43,997 bases of DNA from IMG/VR virus record IMGVR_UViG_3300025896_000045, positions 1-43,997 of that record. One strand, given 5' to 3'. Each line of letters opens with the position of its first letter. Position 1 is the stretch's first letter. The translations under genes were made by a program, and so were the position numbers. This document shows, in pieces, positions 36,196 through 43,997 of this stretch. Below the pieces are notes generated by a model. That model saw only the letters and a program-made list of their open reading frames with translations. It did not search any database and was not told the origin of the DNA. The DNA comes from a virus.

Positions 36196-36926
36196 TAAAG
36201 GAATTTAAAGGACATTCTGGAAGTAAAGTATATCTCATGGAAGATATGGACATACTTTACGTTATGAAGATTGGTAATGTAGAAAGGAACATAGAGAGAT
36301 TAAAAGACCTTCATGATAAAGGTTATTCTGTTCCCAAATTGTATTGTTGTGATGAAGATTGTGTTTCTATGGAATACATCCATGGAATGGATATGAAGAA
36401 CTACCTAATCCATAATAATATAAACCAATTAAGCCAGTTTATAATTAAGACCTTAAGCAGTTTTGGTGTTTCTTCAACATCAAAATACTACACCGATATA
36501 TATGACAGCAAGATTTCATGGATTGATGGAACAGAAGGTTTTCCATTCAAAAAAGAAGAATTAATAGCAAGATTACCAGAATATCTACCCCAATCTACAT
36601 ATCATGGTGATATGACACTAGAAAACATCATGTCTGGTGATGACCAATTTTATATGATTGATGCTGTATCGATTGAATATGATTCATACATATTTGATAT
36701 AGCAAAGATGAGACAGGATTTGGAATGTAAGTGGTTTATCAGAAACGATGACGTTAAACTGGATGTTAAGTTAAAGAATCTCCAAGATAGAATACTAGAA
36801 CAGTTTCCATTAGCAAACAATGATTACCTTCTGATACTGATGTTATTGCGAGTCTATAAGCATACAGTAAAAGGTGATCCAGAGCATGAATTTATAATGA
36901 AAGAGATTAAAAGATTATGGAAATAA
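36183..36926 (+). CDS. Choline kinase / APH-like phosphotransferase
   Basis: A 247-aa kinase of the aminoglycoside/choline kinase fold. The catalytic loop is YHGDMTLENIMSG (HGD..x..N, about 140-152) and the metal-binding aspartate is in YMIDAVSIEYDS. The nucleotide-binding lysine is likely in YVMKIGN, and VSMEYIHG is the hinge. Its tight coupling to the downstream nucleotidyltransferase resembles LicA-LicC, where choline is phosphorylated and then activated with CTP. The actual substrate is unproven. Confidence 0.82.
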   Translation: MAKVVKEFKGHSGSKVYLMEDMDILYVMKIGNVERNIERLKDLHDKGYSVPKLYCCDEDCVSMEYIHGMDMKNYLIHNNINQLSQFIIKTLSSFGVSSTSKYYTDIYDSKISWIDGTEGFPFKKEELIARLPEYLPQSTYHGDMTLENIMSGDDQFYMIDAVSIEYDSYIFDIAKMRQDLECKWFIRNDDVKLDVKLKNLQDRILEQFPLANNDYLLILMLLRVYKHTVKGDPEHEFIMKEIKRLWK

Positions 36927-37945
36927 TTGTACCTGCAGCTGGATTGTCCACTAGATTTCCGGATATGAAACCAAAATATCTGCTGTATGATTACAAACAT
37001 GAATTGATGTTGGCGAATGCGATTAAACCATATCTGAGTAAAGGCATCAAGGTTAATATTGGCATTTTAAAAGAACATGATGTGAAGTATAATGCATCAG
37101 AATTTTTAAAATATGAATTTGGTGCGAGTATCAATGTTGTTGTCTTAGATGAACCCACCAAAGGTCCAGCTGATACTGTATACCAGATTCTGATGAAAAC
37201 GGGTTTACATACATCACCAATTCTAATTAAAGATTGTGATAGTTTCTTCAATCATGATATTGATACTGGAAACTATGTTTGTGTTTCGAAAATCTATCAA
37301 CACGAAGTATTGAAGAAGTTATCTTCTAAAAGCTTTGTGGTTTCGAACGAACAAGATATCATTACCAATATTGTTGAGAAACGAGTTGTTTCGGATACAT
37401 TCTGTGTTGGTGGTTACAAATTCTCTAGTGCAGCATTGTACAAAGAGACATATCAACAAATTTCACAACAGAATGAAATTTTTGTTTCTGATGTTATTGG
37501 TAGATGCATCAATTCGGGTTCAATCTTTACTGAAAAGGTTGTAACTGATTATGCCGATGTTGGTACTGCACAAGATTGGTTTGAGTACAACGACAAACCA
37601 GTAATCTTCTGTGATATTGATGGTACAATCATCGAGGCACAATCTCGTGTTGGTAAAAATGATTATTCGACACCACCAGTTGTGTTGACTAAAAATGTCG
37701 AACGACTTTTGGAGTTACATAAAAACGGTGCTCAAATTATCTTTACGACCGCACGACAATCATACCATATGAAAGTCACCAGGAAAATATTGGACGATCT
37801 AGGATTCATTAATTGTAGTCTGATAATGGACCTGAAGAATGCTCGTAGGATCGTAATTAATGACTTCAACAATGCGAATCCATTCCCAAGAGCAGAAGCA
37901 ATCAACATAGTTAGAAATTCGGATACATTATGCAATTACCTATAA
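36917..37945 (+). CDS. Nucleotidyltransferase fused to a HAD phosphatase
   Basis: A 342-aa two-domain protein. Residues 1-230 are a sugar/choline-phosphate nucleotidyltransferase: IIVPAAGLSTRFPDMKPKYL, the acidic site DCDSFF, and DYADVGTAQDW. Residues 230-342 are a HAD phosphatase: FCDIDGTIIEAQ (DxDGT), FTTARQSYH and ARRIVINDFNNANPFPRA. The fusion could activate a phosphorylated compound and remove or recycle a phosphate. It overlaps the kinase gene by 10 bases. Confidence 0.85.
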   Translation: MEIIVPAAGLSTRFPDMKPKYLLYDYKHELMLANAIKPYLSKGIKVNIGILKEHDVKYNASEFLKYEFGASINVVVLDEPTKGPADTVYQILMKTGLHTSPILIKDCDSFFNHDIDTGNYVCVSKIYQHEVLKKLSSKSFVVSNEQDIITNIVEKRVVSDTFCVGGYKFSSAALYKETYQQISQQNEIFVSDVIGRCINSGSIFTEKVVTDYADVGTAQDWFEYNDKPVIFCDIDGTIIEAQSRVGKNDYSTPPVVLTKNVERLLELHKNGAQIIFTTARQSYHMKVTRKILDDLGFINCSLIMDLKNARRIVINDFNNANPFPRAEAINIVRNSDTLCNYL

Positions 37946-38637
37946 TTCCAGATAAAAACCTATTCATCGTAACCTCGGCTATCAAACCGGTGATTGGAGT
38001 TTTTGGCTCTGATGAAAGATTCGAACAAACAATCATATCTCTGAAATCTATACGAAATAAGGTTCCAGATGCAATCATAATGTTGGTTGATTGTTCGGTA
38101 TCAACATTGACACAGAAAGAAAAGAATTTACTGACTGAAAACTCTAATATTTTCCTGAATCTGTCATCGGAACCAAATTGTGCCAACTTTTCAAAGATGG
38201 GCATGAAAAGTCATGCAGAAAATGCCATGTTGTTTTTCACATTACAGACATTGAAGAACAACAAAGATATCAGTAACATATTAAACACAGTCAAAAGAAT
38301 TTTCAAGTTTTCTGCAAGATCGGAGTTGGATGATACATTTGATATTACTGAATATGATAATCTTTTTGGTAAATTTGTATTCAAAGATCGCCTTCCCACA
38401 TGGATGTCAAATGTTCAACATGGCGCAGACAAACTGTTTATTACCAGGATGTTTTCATTTTGCCCATCATTGATTGACACATATTTGCAGGTTATACAGA
38501 AAAATATGCAGGTTTTGGATACCTTGGATACTGAACACGCACACTATGTAAACATTCCTAAAGAGAACCTGGTTGAATTCCAGATGATACATTGTCACGG
38601 ATGGCTTGCGGGAAATGGTGAAATCGAATATTATTGA
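37930..38637 (+). CDS. Glycan-cluster protein, possible glycosyltransferase
   Basis: A 235-aa protein: NLFIVTSAIKPVIGVFGSDERFEQTIISLKSIR, the strand IIMLVDCSVS, and KSHAENAMLFFTLQTLK. KFSARSELDDTFDITEYDN recalls the 'R-L-DxF' segment of some phage glycan enzymes. No catalytic motif can be named securely. It overlaps the preceding gene by 16 bases and ends the glycan operon. Confidence 0.65.
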   Translation: MQLPIIPDKNLFIVTSAIKPVIGVFGSDERFEQTIISLKSIRNKVPDAIIMLVDCSVSTLTQKEKNLLTENSNIFLNLSSEPNCANFSKMGMKSHAENAMLFFTLQTLKNNKDISNILNTVKRIFKFSARSELDDTFDITEYDNLFGKFVFKDRLPTWMSNVQHGADKLFITRMFSFCPSLIDTYLQVIQKNMQVLDTLDTEHAHYVNIPKENLVEFQMIHCHGWLAGNGEIEYY

Positions 38638-38670
38638 CAACTATATATCGATCCCAACAATTCTATTTTC

Positions 38671-38699
38671 TTGCCATTTTTGGCCAGATGAGTTATAAT
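38671..38699 (+). promoter_or_regulatory. Sigma-70 promoter of the virion cluster
   Basis: TTGCCA (38671-38676), 17 bases, TATAAT (38694-38699). The late promoter follows 5 bases later. Confidence 0.7.
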
Positions 38700-38703
38700 A
38701 TTG

Positions 38704-38711
38704 TATAAATA
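38704..38711 (+). promoter_or_regulatory. T4-type late promoter TATAAATA
   Basis: Exact late -10 consensus, 48 bases before ATG 38759 of the virion-internal gene cluster. Confidence 0.85.
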
Positions 38712-38758
38712 ACCTAACAAGGCAACCATAGTGTGTTGCATTTCTTAAAGGTATTCCA

Positions 38759-39976
38759 ATGAAATCATTTATCTCCTTCTTAAAAGAAGAAACTGAAGAA
38801 TCTAGTCAGTTGAAGCACATTCATCATGCTGAAGATCGTCCACTGATGCATGGCCATGCGGGTTTTGAACACGCATTTGGTGCTTTACAACAGGCTCACG
38901 AACATATTAAATCTGGTCACCAGAGTAGTAACCTAACGATGAAATATGATGGTTCTCCATCAATTGTATTTGGTCACCACCCTAAAACTGGTAAATTCTT
39001 TGTTGCAACGAAGTCGGCATTCAACAAGAATCCAAAGATCAATCATACCGAAGCAGATATTGACAAGAACCATGGCCACGCGCCAGGCCTTGCACATACA
39101 CTAAAACATGCTCTGAAACATCTACCTAAAGTTACACCAAAAACTGGTGTTTACCAAGGTGACCTGATGCATCATGCAGATACCAAAACCTTACATGAAG
39201 GTTATATGGTTGAAGCAAAATCGAGTAGGGTTTCGTTTACTCCAAACACCATCACTTATACTGCACACGGTCCAGAAGCAGAAAAGATCAAGAAATCTAA
39301 AGTTGGTGTAGTTGTTCATCAACAATATCATGGTTCAGATATTGATAAGATGCACGCTTCTGCTCATCCTGATATGAGCAAATTTAAAGAACATCCAGAC
39401 GTTCACTTACATGGTGCAGAACACGATACCAGTAAAGTTAAACACAGTGAACACAATGAAAAGACATTCCAGAAGCATATGACTGCTGCAAAAGAAATTC
39501 ATGATACACATGGTCATAAAATGTATGATGCGGTTCATCCAAAACACTCAGGTGAAACTGGACATCTATCAACATACATCAACCATACTGTAAGACACGA
39601 TGAAGTTCCAAGCGTTGAGGGTTTCAAGAAACACCTGAAATCACAACATGATAAGATGGCGTCCAAAGTTAAAACAGAAAAAGCAAAAACAGAAAAGACC
39701 AAACAAGGTGAATCTGAACTTGCACACGTTGAAAAACACAAAGCACACTATGGTAATCTGTTTGCAATGCATCACCACCTGCACCAAGCAAAAAATGCAT
39801 TGGTCAATTCTTTAGAGACACATGAAGGTAGATATCAACACCACATTGAAGGTAAGAAATCTAAACCAGAAGGTTTTGTGGTTAATCACAAACCAGAAGG
39901 TGGAAAAGAAGAACCTACTAAGTTAGTCAATCGTGCAGAATTTGCGAAGCAGAATCTATTAAAAGTTAGAAAATGA
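38759..39976 (+). CDS. Ligase-like virion-internal protein (KxDG motif)
   Basis: A 405-aa, very histidine-rich protein. The first 12 residues (MKSFISFLKEET) resemble the capsid-targeting peptide of T4 internal proteins with an LxE cut site after FLKE. The core carries a nucleotidyltransferase-like signature, MKYDGSPSIVFG (K62-x-D64-G65), followed by FVATKS at 81-86, GVYQGDLMH at 130-138 and KVGVVVH at 181-187, matching in order motifs I, III, IV/V of DNA/RNA ligases. I recall the family as DUF6267. Ligase activity is inferred. ATG start follows AAAGG. It overlaps the next gene by 4 bases. Confidence 0.7.
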   Translation: MKSFISFLKEETEESSQLKHIHHAEDRPLMHGHAGFEHAFGALQQAHEHIKSGHQSSNLTMKYDGSPSIVFGHHPKTGKFFVATKSAFNKNPKINHTEADIDKNHGHAPGLAHTLKHALKHLPKVTPKTGVYQGDLMHHADTKTLHEGYMVEAKSSRVSFTPNTITYTAHGPEAEKIKKSKVGVVVHQQYHGSDIDKMHASAHPDMSKFKEHPDVHLHGAEHDTSKVKHSEHNEKTFQKHMTAAKEIHDTHGHKMYDAVHPKHSGETGHLSTYINHTVRHDEVPSVEGFKKHLKSQHDKMASKVKTEKAKTEKTKQGESELAHVEKHKAHYGNLFAMHHHLHQAKNALVNSLETHEGRYQHHIEGKKSKPEGFVVNHKPEGGKEEPTKLVNRAEFAKQNLLKVRK

Positions 39977-40599
39977 TATCCTTTAAGGACTTTTTAGTTG
40001 AAGAACAAAAACCAAAAACACTTCATGCATTTGACATGGATGAGGTGTTGTTTCACCACGACAATTCAAAAGTAAAAGTTCATGTAAAAGACAAAGAAGG
40101 CAATCACGTTAAATCATTAACGAATCAGGAATTCAATTCACACAAATTGGAACCAGGTCATAAGTATGATTTTAGTGAGTTTCGTTCGTCTAAGGTATTC
40201 AAAAAATCAGCACATCCAATTCACAAAATGATTAATAAATTAAAGGCGATACATAACAATAAGCAACACGTTAATATCGTAACTGCTCGTGGTGATATGG
40301 ATAATAAACAAGAGTTTTCAAAAACTTTAAAAAAACATGGTATAGATACACATAAAGTACATGTTCGCCGAGCAGGTAACTTGAATGCTCCTAGTCCAGG
40401 TGAAGCAAAACATGAAGTAATTAGTGACTTGATTAAAAAACATGGTTACAAAAAGGTTCATTTATATGACGATTCTGAGGATAACTTGCATCACTTCCTA
40501 AAATTAAAGCATGAACATCCAAATGTTGAATTGCATGCTCATCATATTGAACATAATCCAGATACTGGCCACGTTAAAACTACAACTACCGTCAAATGA
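39973..40599 (+). CDS. HAD-type phosphatase, virion-internal
   Basis: A 208-aa protein. The start MISFKDFLVEEQ has the same capsid-targeting form as its neighbours (LVE site). The HAD motif I is HAFDMDEVLF (D21, D23), motif II is NIVTARGD and motif IV is HLYDDSEDNLHHF. It is rich in His and Lys. HAD domains next to kinases and ligases often remove 3'-phosphates in nucleic-acid repair. The substrate is inferred only. Confidence 0.8.
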   Translation: MISFKDFLVEEQKPKTLHAFDMDEVLFHHDNSKVKVHVKDKEGNHVKSLTNQEFNSHKLEPGHKYDFSEFRSSKVFKKSAHPIHKMINKLKAIHNNKQHVNIVTARGDMDNKQEFSKTLKKHGIDTHKVHVRRAGNLNAPSPGEAKHEVISDLIKKHGYKKVHLYDDSEDNLHHFLKLKHEHPNVELHAHHIEHNPDTGHVKTTTTVK

Positions 40600-42404
40600 A
40601 ATCGTTTTTAGAATTAGTAGAAGAAACAAAACCACCAGAACATCATCATGTGATGACTTTTGGTCGAATGAATCCACCTACAACTGGACATCTTAAATTA
40701 ATTGACAAAGTAAAAGAGATTGCAAAGAAACACAATGCAACTCATACTGTTGTCACATCACATTCACAAGATGCAAAAAAAAATCCACTGTCAGCTGAAC
40801 AAAAAGTTAAACACCTAAAACGTTATTCACCAGGTACAAACTTCCAAGCATCTACCAAAGAACATCCAACATTTTTACATCATGCCGCAGAACTACACAA
40901 GAGTGGTGTGACTCACCTTCATATGGTAGTTGGTTCGGATCGTGTGAAAGAAATGAAAGAGAAGTTACACAAGTATAATGGACACCATGAAGGTGCATTA
41001 TACAACTTCAAGAAAATCACTGTACATTCTGCGGGTGAACGTGATCCTGATGCTGAAGGTACAGAAGGTATGTCTGGCACAAAGATGCGTGAACATGCTA
41101 AAAGCAAAGATGTTAAATCCTTTAAACAAGGTGTTCCATCACACGTTTCTGATACACATGCAAAAGAATTAATGCATGATACTCGTAAGGGTATGGGACT
41201 GCATGAATCTGTATATCATGGTATATTCAAAGCAATTTTTGTTACTGGTGGACCTGGTTCAGGTAAAGATGTTGTTATCCGTGAAGCAATTGCAGAACAA
41301 CGTGCTGTTGAATTGAATTCTGTACAAGCATTTGACTATTTGGCAGATAAACAGAAGTTATCCGAAAAGACTAGTGACTATCGTAGAGAAGCAATTCGTA
41401 ACCGCACACCATTAATCATCAATGGTCCTGCAAATGACAACGAACGCATCTTATACATTAAAGAAGAATTGGAAGAACTTGGTTATTCCACATTGATGGT
41501 TTTTGTGGACACCAATGAACAAGCAAGCAAAGAGAGAAATGAAAAACTGACTAAAATGGTTTCTGAGTCGGTTCGCCATGATAAATGGTTACAATCACAA
41601 AGAAACAAAACAACTTTCTCCAAGAAGTTTGAAGATTTCATCTATTTTGACAACAGTGCGTCGTTCGTCGATGACGAAATAATGACGGAAACATACCAGC
41701 AAGTTAATGCATTCATTGATGGAAAATCATATAATGATGTAGCATTCTCATGGTTGGAGAACCAAGGTAAACTGAATATCAACGGTTCAATTAAATCTCT
41801 CTATAAGGAAAATAAAAATGTTAACAAAGTTAGTAACCAAGATTCTAAGACTATTCACAAAACCAGAGGTGTTACCATCACCGCCGGTAGAGGTCCAAAA
41901 GCAGACGGTCCAGACGATTTCGCTCCAGACAATCAAGCAACCGACCCCAATGCCGGCAACATCAAGTGGGACGCAAACAAAAAAAGAGGCGGGTACACGT
42001 TCAAAACCTACACCGAAGCCAAAGGGTCAGCCAAAGAGCCCACCATCAAAGTCTACCCCGAGCCCAAAGAAACCAAGTTCAGCAAAGACAAAGAAAAAAT
42101 AAAGAATTCGAAATGGTTAAATAGTCCATCAGGTGCCATTAAAGCTCCAGGAATTGGACCAGAATATGACACCCGCACCCAAGGAACAGTATATCCTATG
42201 TCAGGTATGGGTGATGTGACGTACCGAGAAGAAACAAACTTCAAGTCTTTCAGAAGCAAAATCAAAGAAGCCATCGATGACCCAGGTGCAAACGACATGG
42301 GTGTTGGTGGTGTCTTAAATGGTGCTTCGAATAAAGAACCTTTAGTTACACCTCAAGATGTTAAAAATGGTGGTTTACTAATAAAGAAAAAAAAGAATCG
42401 TTAA
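40596..42404 (+). CDS. Nucleotidyltransferase-kinase fusion, virion-internal
   Basis: A 602-aa protein. The start MKSFLELVEETK repeats the capsid-targeting form. Residues 18-170 are a nucleotidyltransferase of the NMN-adenylyltransferase type: FGRMNPPTTGH at 22-32 and GMSGTKMR at 158-165. Residues 212-390 contain a P-loop kinase: TGGPGSGKD (Walker A at 218-225) and IINGPAND. NadR shows the same order of domains. The C-terminal 180 residues are disordered, Pro/Lys/Gly-rich, with FRSKIKEAI as another protease-like site. A block at 41880-42110 has GC-rich codons unlike the rest. Confidence 0.82.
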   Translation: MKSFLELVEETKPPEHHHVMTFGRMNPPTTGHLKLIDKVKEIAKKHNATHTVVTSHSQDAKKNPLSAEQKVKHLKRYSPGTNFQASTKEHPTFLHHAAELHKSGVTHLHMVVGSDRVKEMKEKLHKYNGHHEGALYNFKKITVHSAGERDPDAEGTEGMSGTKMREHAKSKDVKSFKQGVPSHVSDTHAKELMHDTRKGMGLHESVYHGIFKAIFVTGGPGSGKDVVIREAIAEQRAVELNSVQAFDYLADKQKLSEKTSDYRREAIRNRTPLIINGPANDNERILYIKEELEELGYSTLMVFVDTNEQASKERNEKLTKMVSESVRHDKWLQSQRNKTTFSKKFEDFIYFDNSASFVDDEIMTETYQQVNAFIDGKSYNDVAFSWLENQGKLNINGSIKSLYKENKNVNKVSNQDSKTIHKTRGVTITAGRGPKADGPDDFAPDNQATDPNAGNIKWDANKKRGGYTFKTYTEAKGSAKEPTIKVYPEPKETKFSKDKEKIKNSKWLNSPSGAIKAPGIGPEYDTRTQGTVYPMSGMGDVTYREETNFKSFRSKIKEAIDDPGANDMGVGGVLNGASNKEPLVTPQDVKNGGLLIKKKKNR

Positions 42405-42417
42405 CACGGAGAAAACT

Positions 42418-43827
42418 ATGATTAATAAAAAAGTGGCAGCTGTCGCTGATGCTGTTAGAGATATTTTACAACAAGAAGCAAAAGAGTTGTCGGCCAAGCA
42501 GAAGAAGATTGCTGCTGTTGCTGGTGATCCAAAGAAGATTGATGCAGAAGATTTTAAAAAACTTCGTGGTGAAGAGCACGAAATTACTATGACAGATGAG
42601 GAAACTGATTTGGAGAAAACTCGCAGAATCAGTAGAGAACAGATGCAGAAGTCTCATGCAGATTTTAAATCAGCTGGCGAAAAGTCTCGTGCAGATTATC
42701 AAGCAAATAAAAATAAACCACAAAGAGCTGATATATTTGGCCACGATGTAAAACGTCAATCCGCTGGTTATTCGGGATCGGGCGCAAGTGTAATGCAACA
42801 TGCTGCGAATGCTGTTGGTAAAGTGGGTTCATCCATCAAAAAAATGTTTAAAAAAGAAGATATGGACGATTCGAACACATCTTCAAACTATTTTGCTAAA
42901 ATCATGGAAAAAGTTGCTGAGCGTGAATTGGATGAAGCATTCCCTACTGTTTCCGATGTTCGTAAAAAAGCAAATACACCACAACCAAGTGGCGCTGCAG
43001 GTATCAAACAAGGTACCCGTTACGGTGGTGGTCGCCAAGCACCTGATGTAGAACCAGAAGAAGATGACGAAAAGAAACCATTTACTCGTATGAGTGGTGC
43101 TCACAAAAATCGTAGAGTTGATACCAAAGATTATAAAAAAGAAGAAGTTGAACCTCCATTTGATGCTCCTTATAAAAAGACTCAAGGTAATGTGAAAGAT
43201 AAGTCCGGTGCAGTTCATACACCTGCTTCTCGTGCAAAAGATTCTGCACAAAAAGGCATGAAAACTTTTGCTCAAAAGAGAAAAGAATTGGAAGAAGCTT
43301 TATCAAAAAAAGCACCGCCAGCAGATTGGATTCATGATTTTGTCCATAGTGACAATCCACAGTTTGCTGGCAAATCAACAAAACAACGCCAGCAAATGGC
43401 TCTAGCAGCTTACTATGCAAAGCAACGCAATGAAGAAGTTGAAGAACTAGATGAAATTTCTGCTAATTTGGCATTAAATGTATCGCAAGCTCGTCGTAGT
43501 CAAGCAGAAAAAAATAAATCACCAGAAACATTGGCGAAAATGAAATCTGCAACAAGTTCATACACTAAGCGTTCCAGTGCTGAACGTGCAAAGGCTAGTC
43601 AATCAGATATCAATAAAGGTTTTGCTAGTGATGCAGCTGCAAATCGTAAAAAAGGTTTGAGTAACGAAGAATATGAACTTGATGAGGGTCGTGGACCAAC
43701 AAGTCAAATCGATCAACCATTTATTACTGATGATTCCAAACCATTGCAAAATGCAAAAGATTTGGCCAAGTCAACAATGAAGCGTATTAAGTCTGAAATG
43801 ATGGGTAAAACCGGAACTTCTGAATAA
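42418..43827 (+). CDS. Virion-internal or scaffold-like protein with repeated protease sites
   Basis: A 469-aa charged, largely disordered protein (Lys, Ala, Glu rich). It contains repeated ELDE/ELEE sequences (RELDEAF, ELEEAL, ELDEIS, ELDEGR), each fitting the LxE recognition of T4-like prohead protease gp21. One folded segment, WIHDFVHSDNPQFAGKSTKQ then RQQMALAAYYAKQ, is shared by many T4-like phage proteins. The protein is probably cut during head maturation into peptides. SD ACGGAG precedes the ATG. Confidence 0.72.
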   Translation: MINKKVAAVADAVRDILQQEAKELSAKQKKIAAVAGDPKKIDAEDFKKLRGEEHEITMTDEETDLEKTRRISREQMQKSHADFKSAGEKSRADYQANKNKPQRADIFGHDVKRQSAGYSGSGASVMQHAANAVGKVGSSIKKMFKKEDMDDSNTSSNYFAKIMEKVAERELDEAFPTVSDVRKKANTPQPSGAAGIKQGTRYGGGRQAPDVEPEEDDEKKPFTRMSGAHKNRRVDTKDYKKEEVEPPFDAPYKKTQGNVKDKSGAVHTPASRAKDSAQKGMKTFAQKRKELEEALSKKAPPADWIHDFVHSDNPQFAGKSTKQRQQMALAAYYAKQRNEEVEELDEISANLALNVSQARRSQAEKNKSPETLAKMKSATSSYTKRSSAERAKASQSDINKGFASDAAANRKKGLSNEEYELDEGRGPTSQIDQPFITDDSKPLQNAKDLAKSTMKRIKSEMMGKTGTSE

Positions 43828-43835
43828 GGCACAAA

Positions 43836-43997
43836 ATGAGTAATAAAGCAAAAATATTAAAAGGTATTGTCAAAGGTGAGCCTGCAAAGGCCACTTTTGG
43901 CACCGACCCTAAAGACCCTTGGTCAGCTAAAGCAAATATTGCTGAAGATGCTGCATTAAACAAATTTCTTTTGTCTCGGGGCATTAATCCCAACTTT
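43836..43997 (+). CDS. Partial protein at the window end
   Basis: An open frame from ATG 43836 runs off the window. The visible 54 residues begin SNKAKILKGIVKGEPAKATFG and continue DPKDPWSAKANIAEDAA. Its position makes a structural protein likely, but no family is recognised. Confidence 0.7.
   Translation, partial: MSNKAKILKGIVKGEPAKATFGTDPKDPWSAKANIAEDAALNKFLLSRGINPNF

Larger units (their letters stand above)
38638..38758 (+). other. Non-coding gap with two overlapping promoters
   Basis: It holds a sigma-70 promoter (38671-38699), a late promoter (38704-38711), a small GCAAC/GTTGC hairpin and the SD AAAGG. It separates the early/middle glycan operon from the late virion cluster. Confidence 0.7.

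Noticed and set aside
1-43997. Prophage signs (integrase, attachment sites) or rRNA genes
   Set aside because: None seen on either strand. tRNAs are phage genes with complete ends, without att-type direct repeats.

Overview
The window is part of the genome of a T4-like myovirus. It carries the T4 replication and late-transcription core in familiar blocks: gp55, gp47-gp46, an endonuclease VII, gp45, gp44-gp62-regA, gp43, uvsX and gp41. It also carries NATAAATA-type late promoters and accessory genes typical of aquatic T4-like phages (peptide deformylase, Hsp20, GroES-like, DUF4337, DUF4338, glycosyltransferases). There is no integrase, CRISPR array, rRNA or insertion sequence. The DNA is AT-rich. 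Early promoters are near-perfect sigma-70 boxes (TTGACA-17-TATAAT) and two tRNA operon leaders carry a proteobacterial-type rRNA boxA, so I infer a proteobacterial host. The species cannot be told from this sequence.

Layout. Positions 1-5300 hold late sigma gp55, a nucleotidyltransferase, gp47/gp46, endonuclease VII and peptide deformylase, followed by an inverted GIY-YIG endonuclease. Positions 5770-8980 hold a DruA-like (DUF4338) protein and small metabolic genes behind sigma-70 promoters. Positions 8990-12330 hold the sliding clamp, a DsbA-like protein, a Tat-signal protein, the clamp loader and RegA. Positions 12330-13030 hold a structured RNA leader in front of hsp20. Positions 13040-14930 hold a first tRNA, dCMP deaminase, a metallopeptidase and an acetyltransferase.

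Positions 14940-21840 are a large RNA region. I count 28 tRNA genes in the window (one at 13286, the rest here) that together cover all 20 amino acids, plus two tRNA-like molecules. Several strongly folded spacer elements lie between the tRNAs, many closed by long stems that join the CCA end of one tRNA to the 5' end of the next. Two copies of a tandem-promoter plus boxA leader drive the array. A few small protein genes are scattered through it.

Positions 21840-23370 hold a GroES-like protein, a 55-aa protein and two inverted membrane-protein genes. Positions 23520-31290 are the second replication block (Sm-like protein, gp43, membrane protein, uvsX, gp41, second DruA-like protein). Positions 31290-38640 hold an unknown protein and a tightly coupled surface-sugar cluster: glycosyltransferases, a methyltransferase, a LicA-like kinase and a sugar or choline nucleotidyltransferase fused to a HAD domain. 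Positions 38700-43997 form a late, probably virion-internal cluster of ligase-like, HAD phosphatase-like and nucleotidyltransferase-kinase proteins. Each begins with a T4 capsid-targeting-like peptide, and a protein rich in prohead-protease-like sites follows.

Main leads: the folded RNA elements of the tRNA array; the rRNA-style promoter/boxA leaders; hairpins at late promoters that should silence read-through mRNA (at endonuclease VII, as known for T4 gene 49, and at the unknown gene at 31319); a virion-packaged set that looks like nucleic-acid end repair or NAD metabolism; two DruA-like paralogs; and a terminator embedded in the helicase gene.
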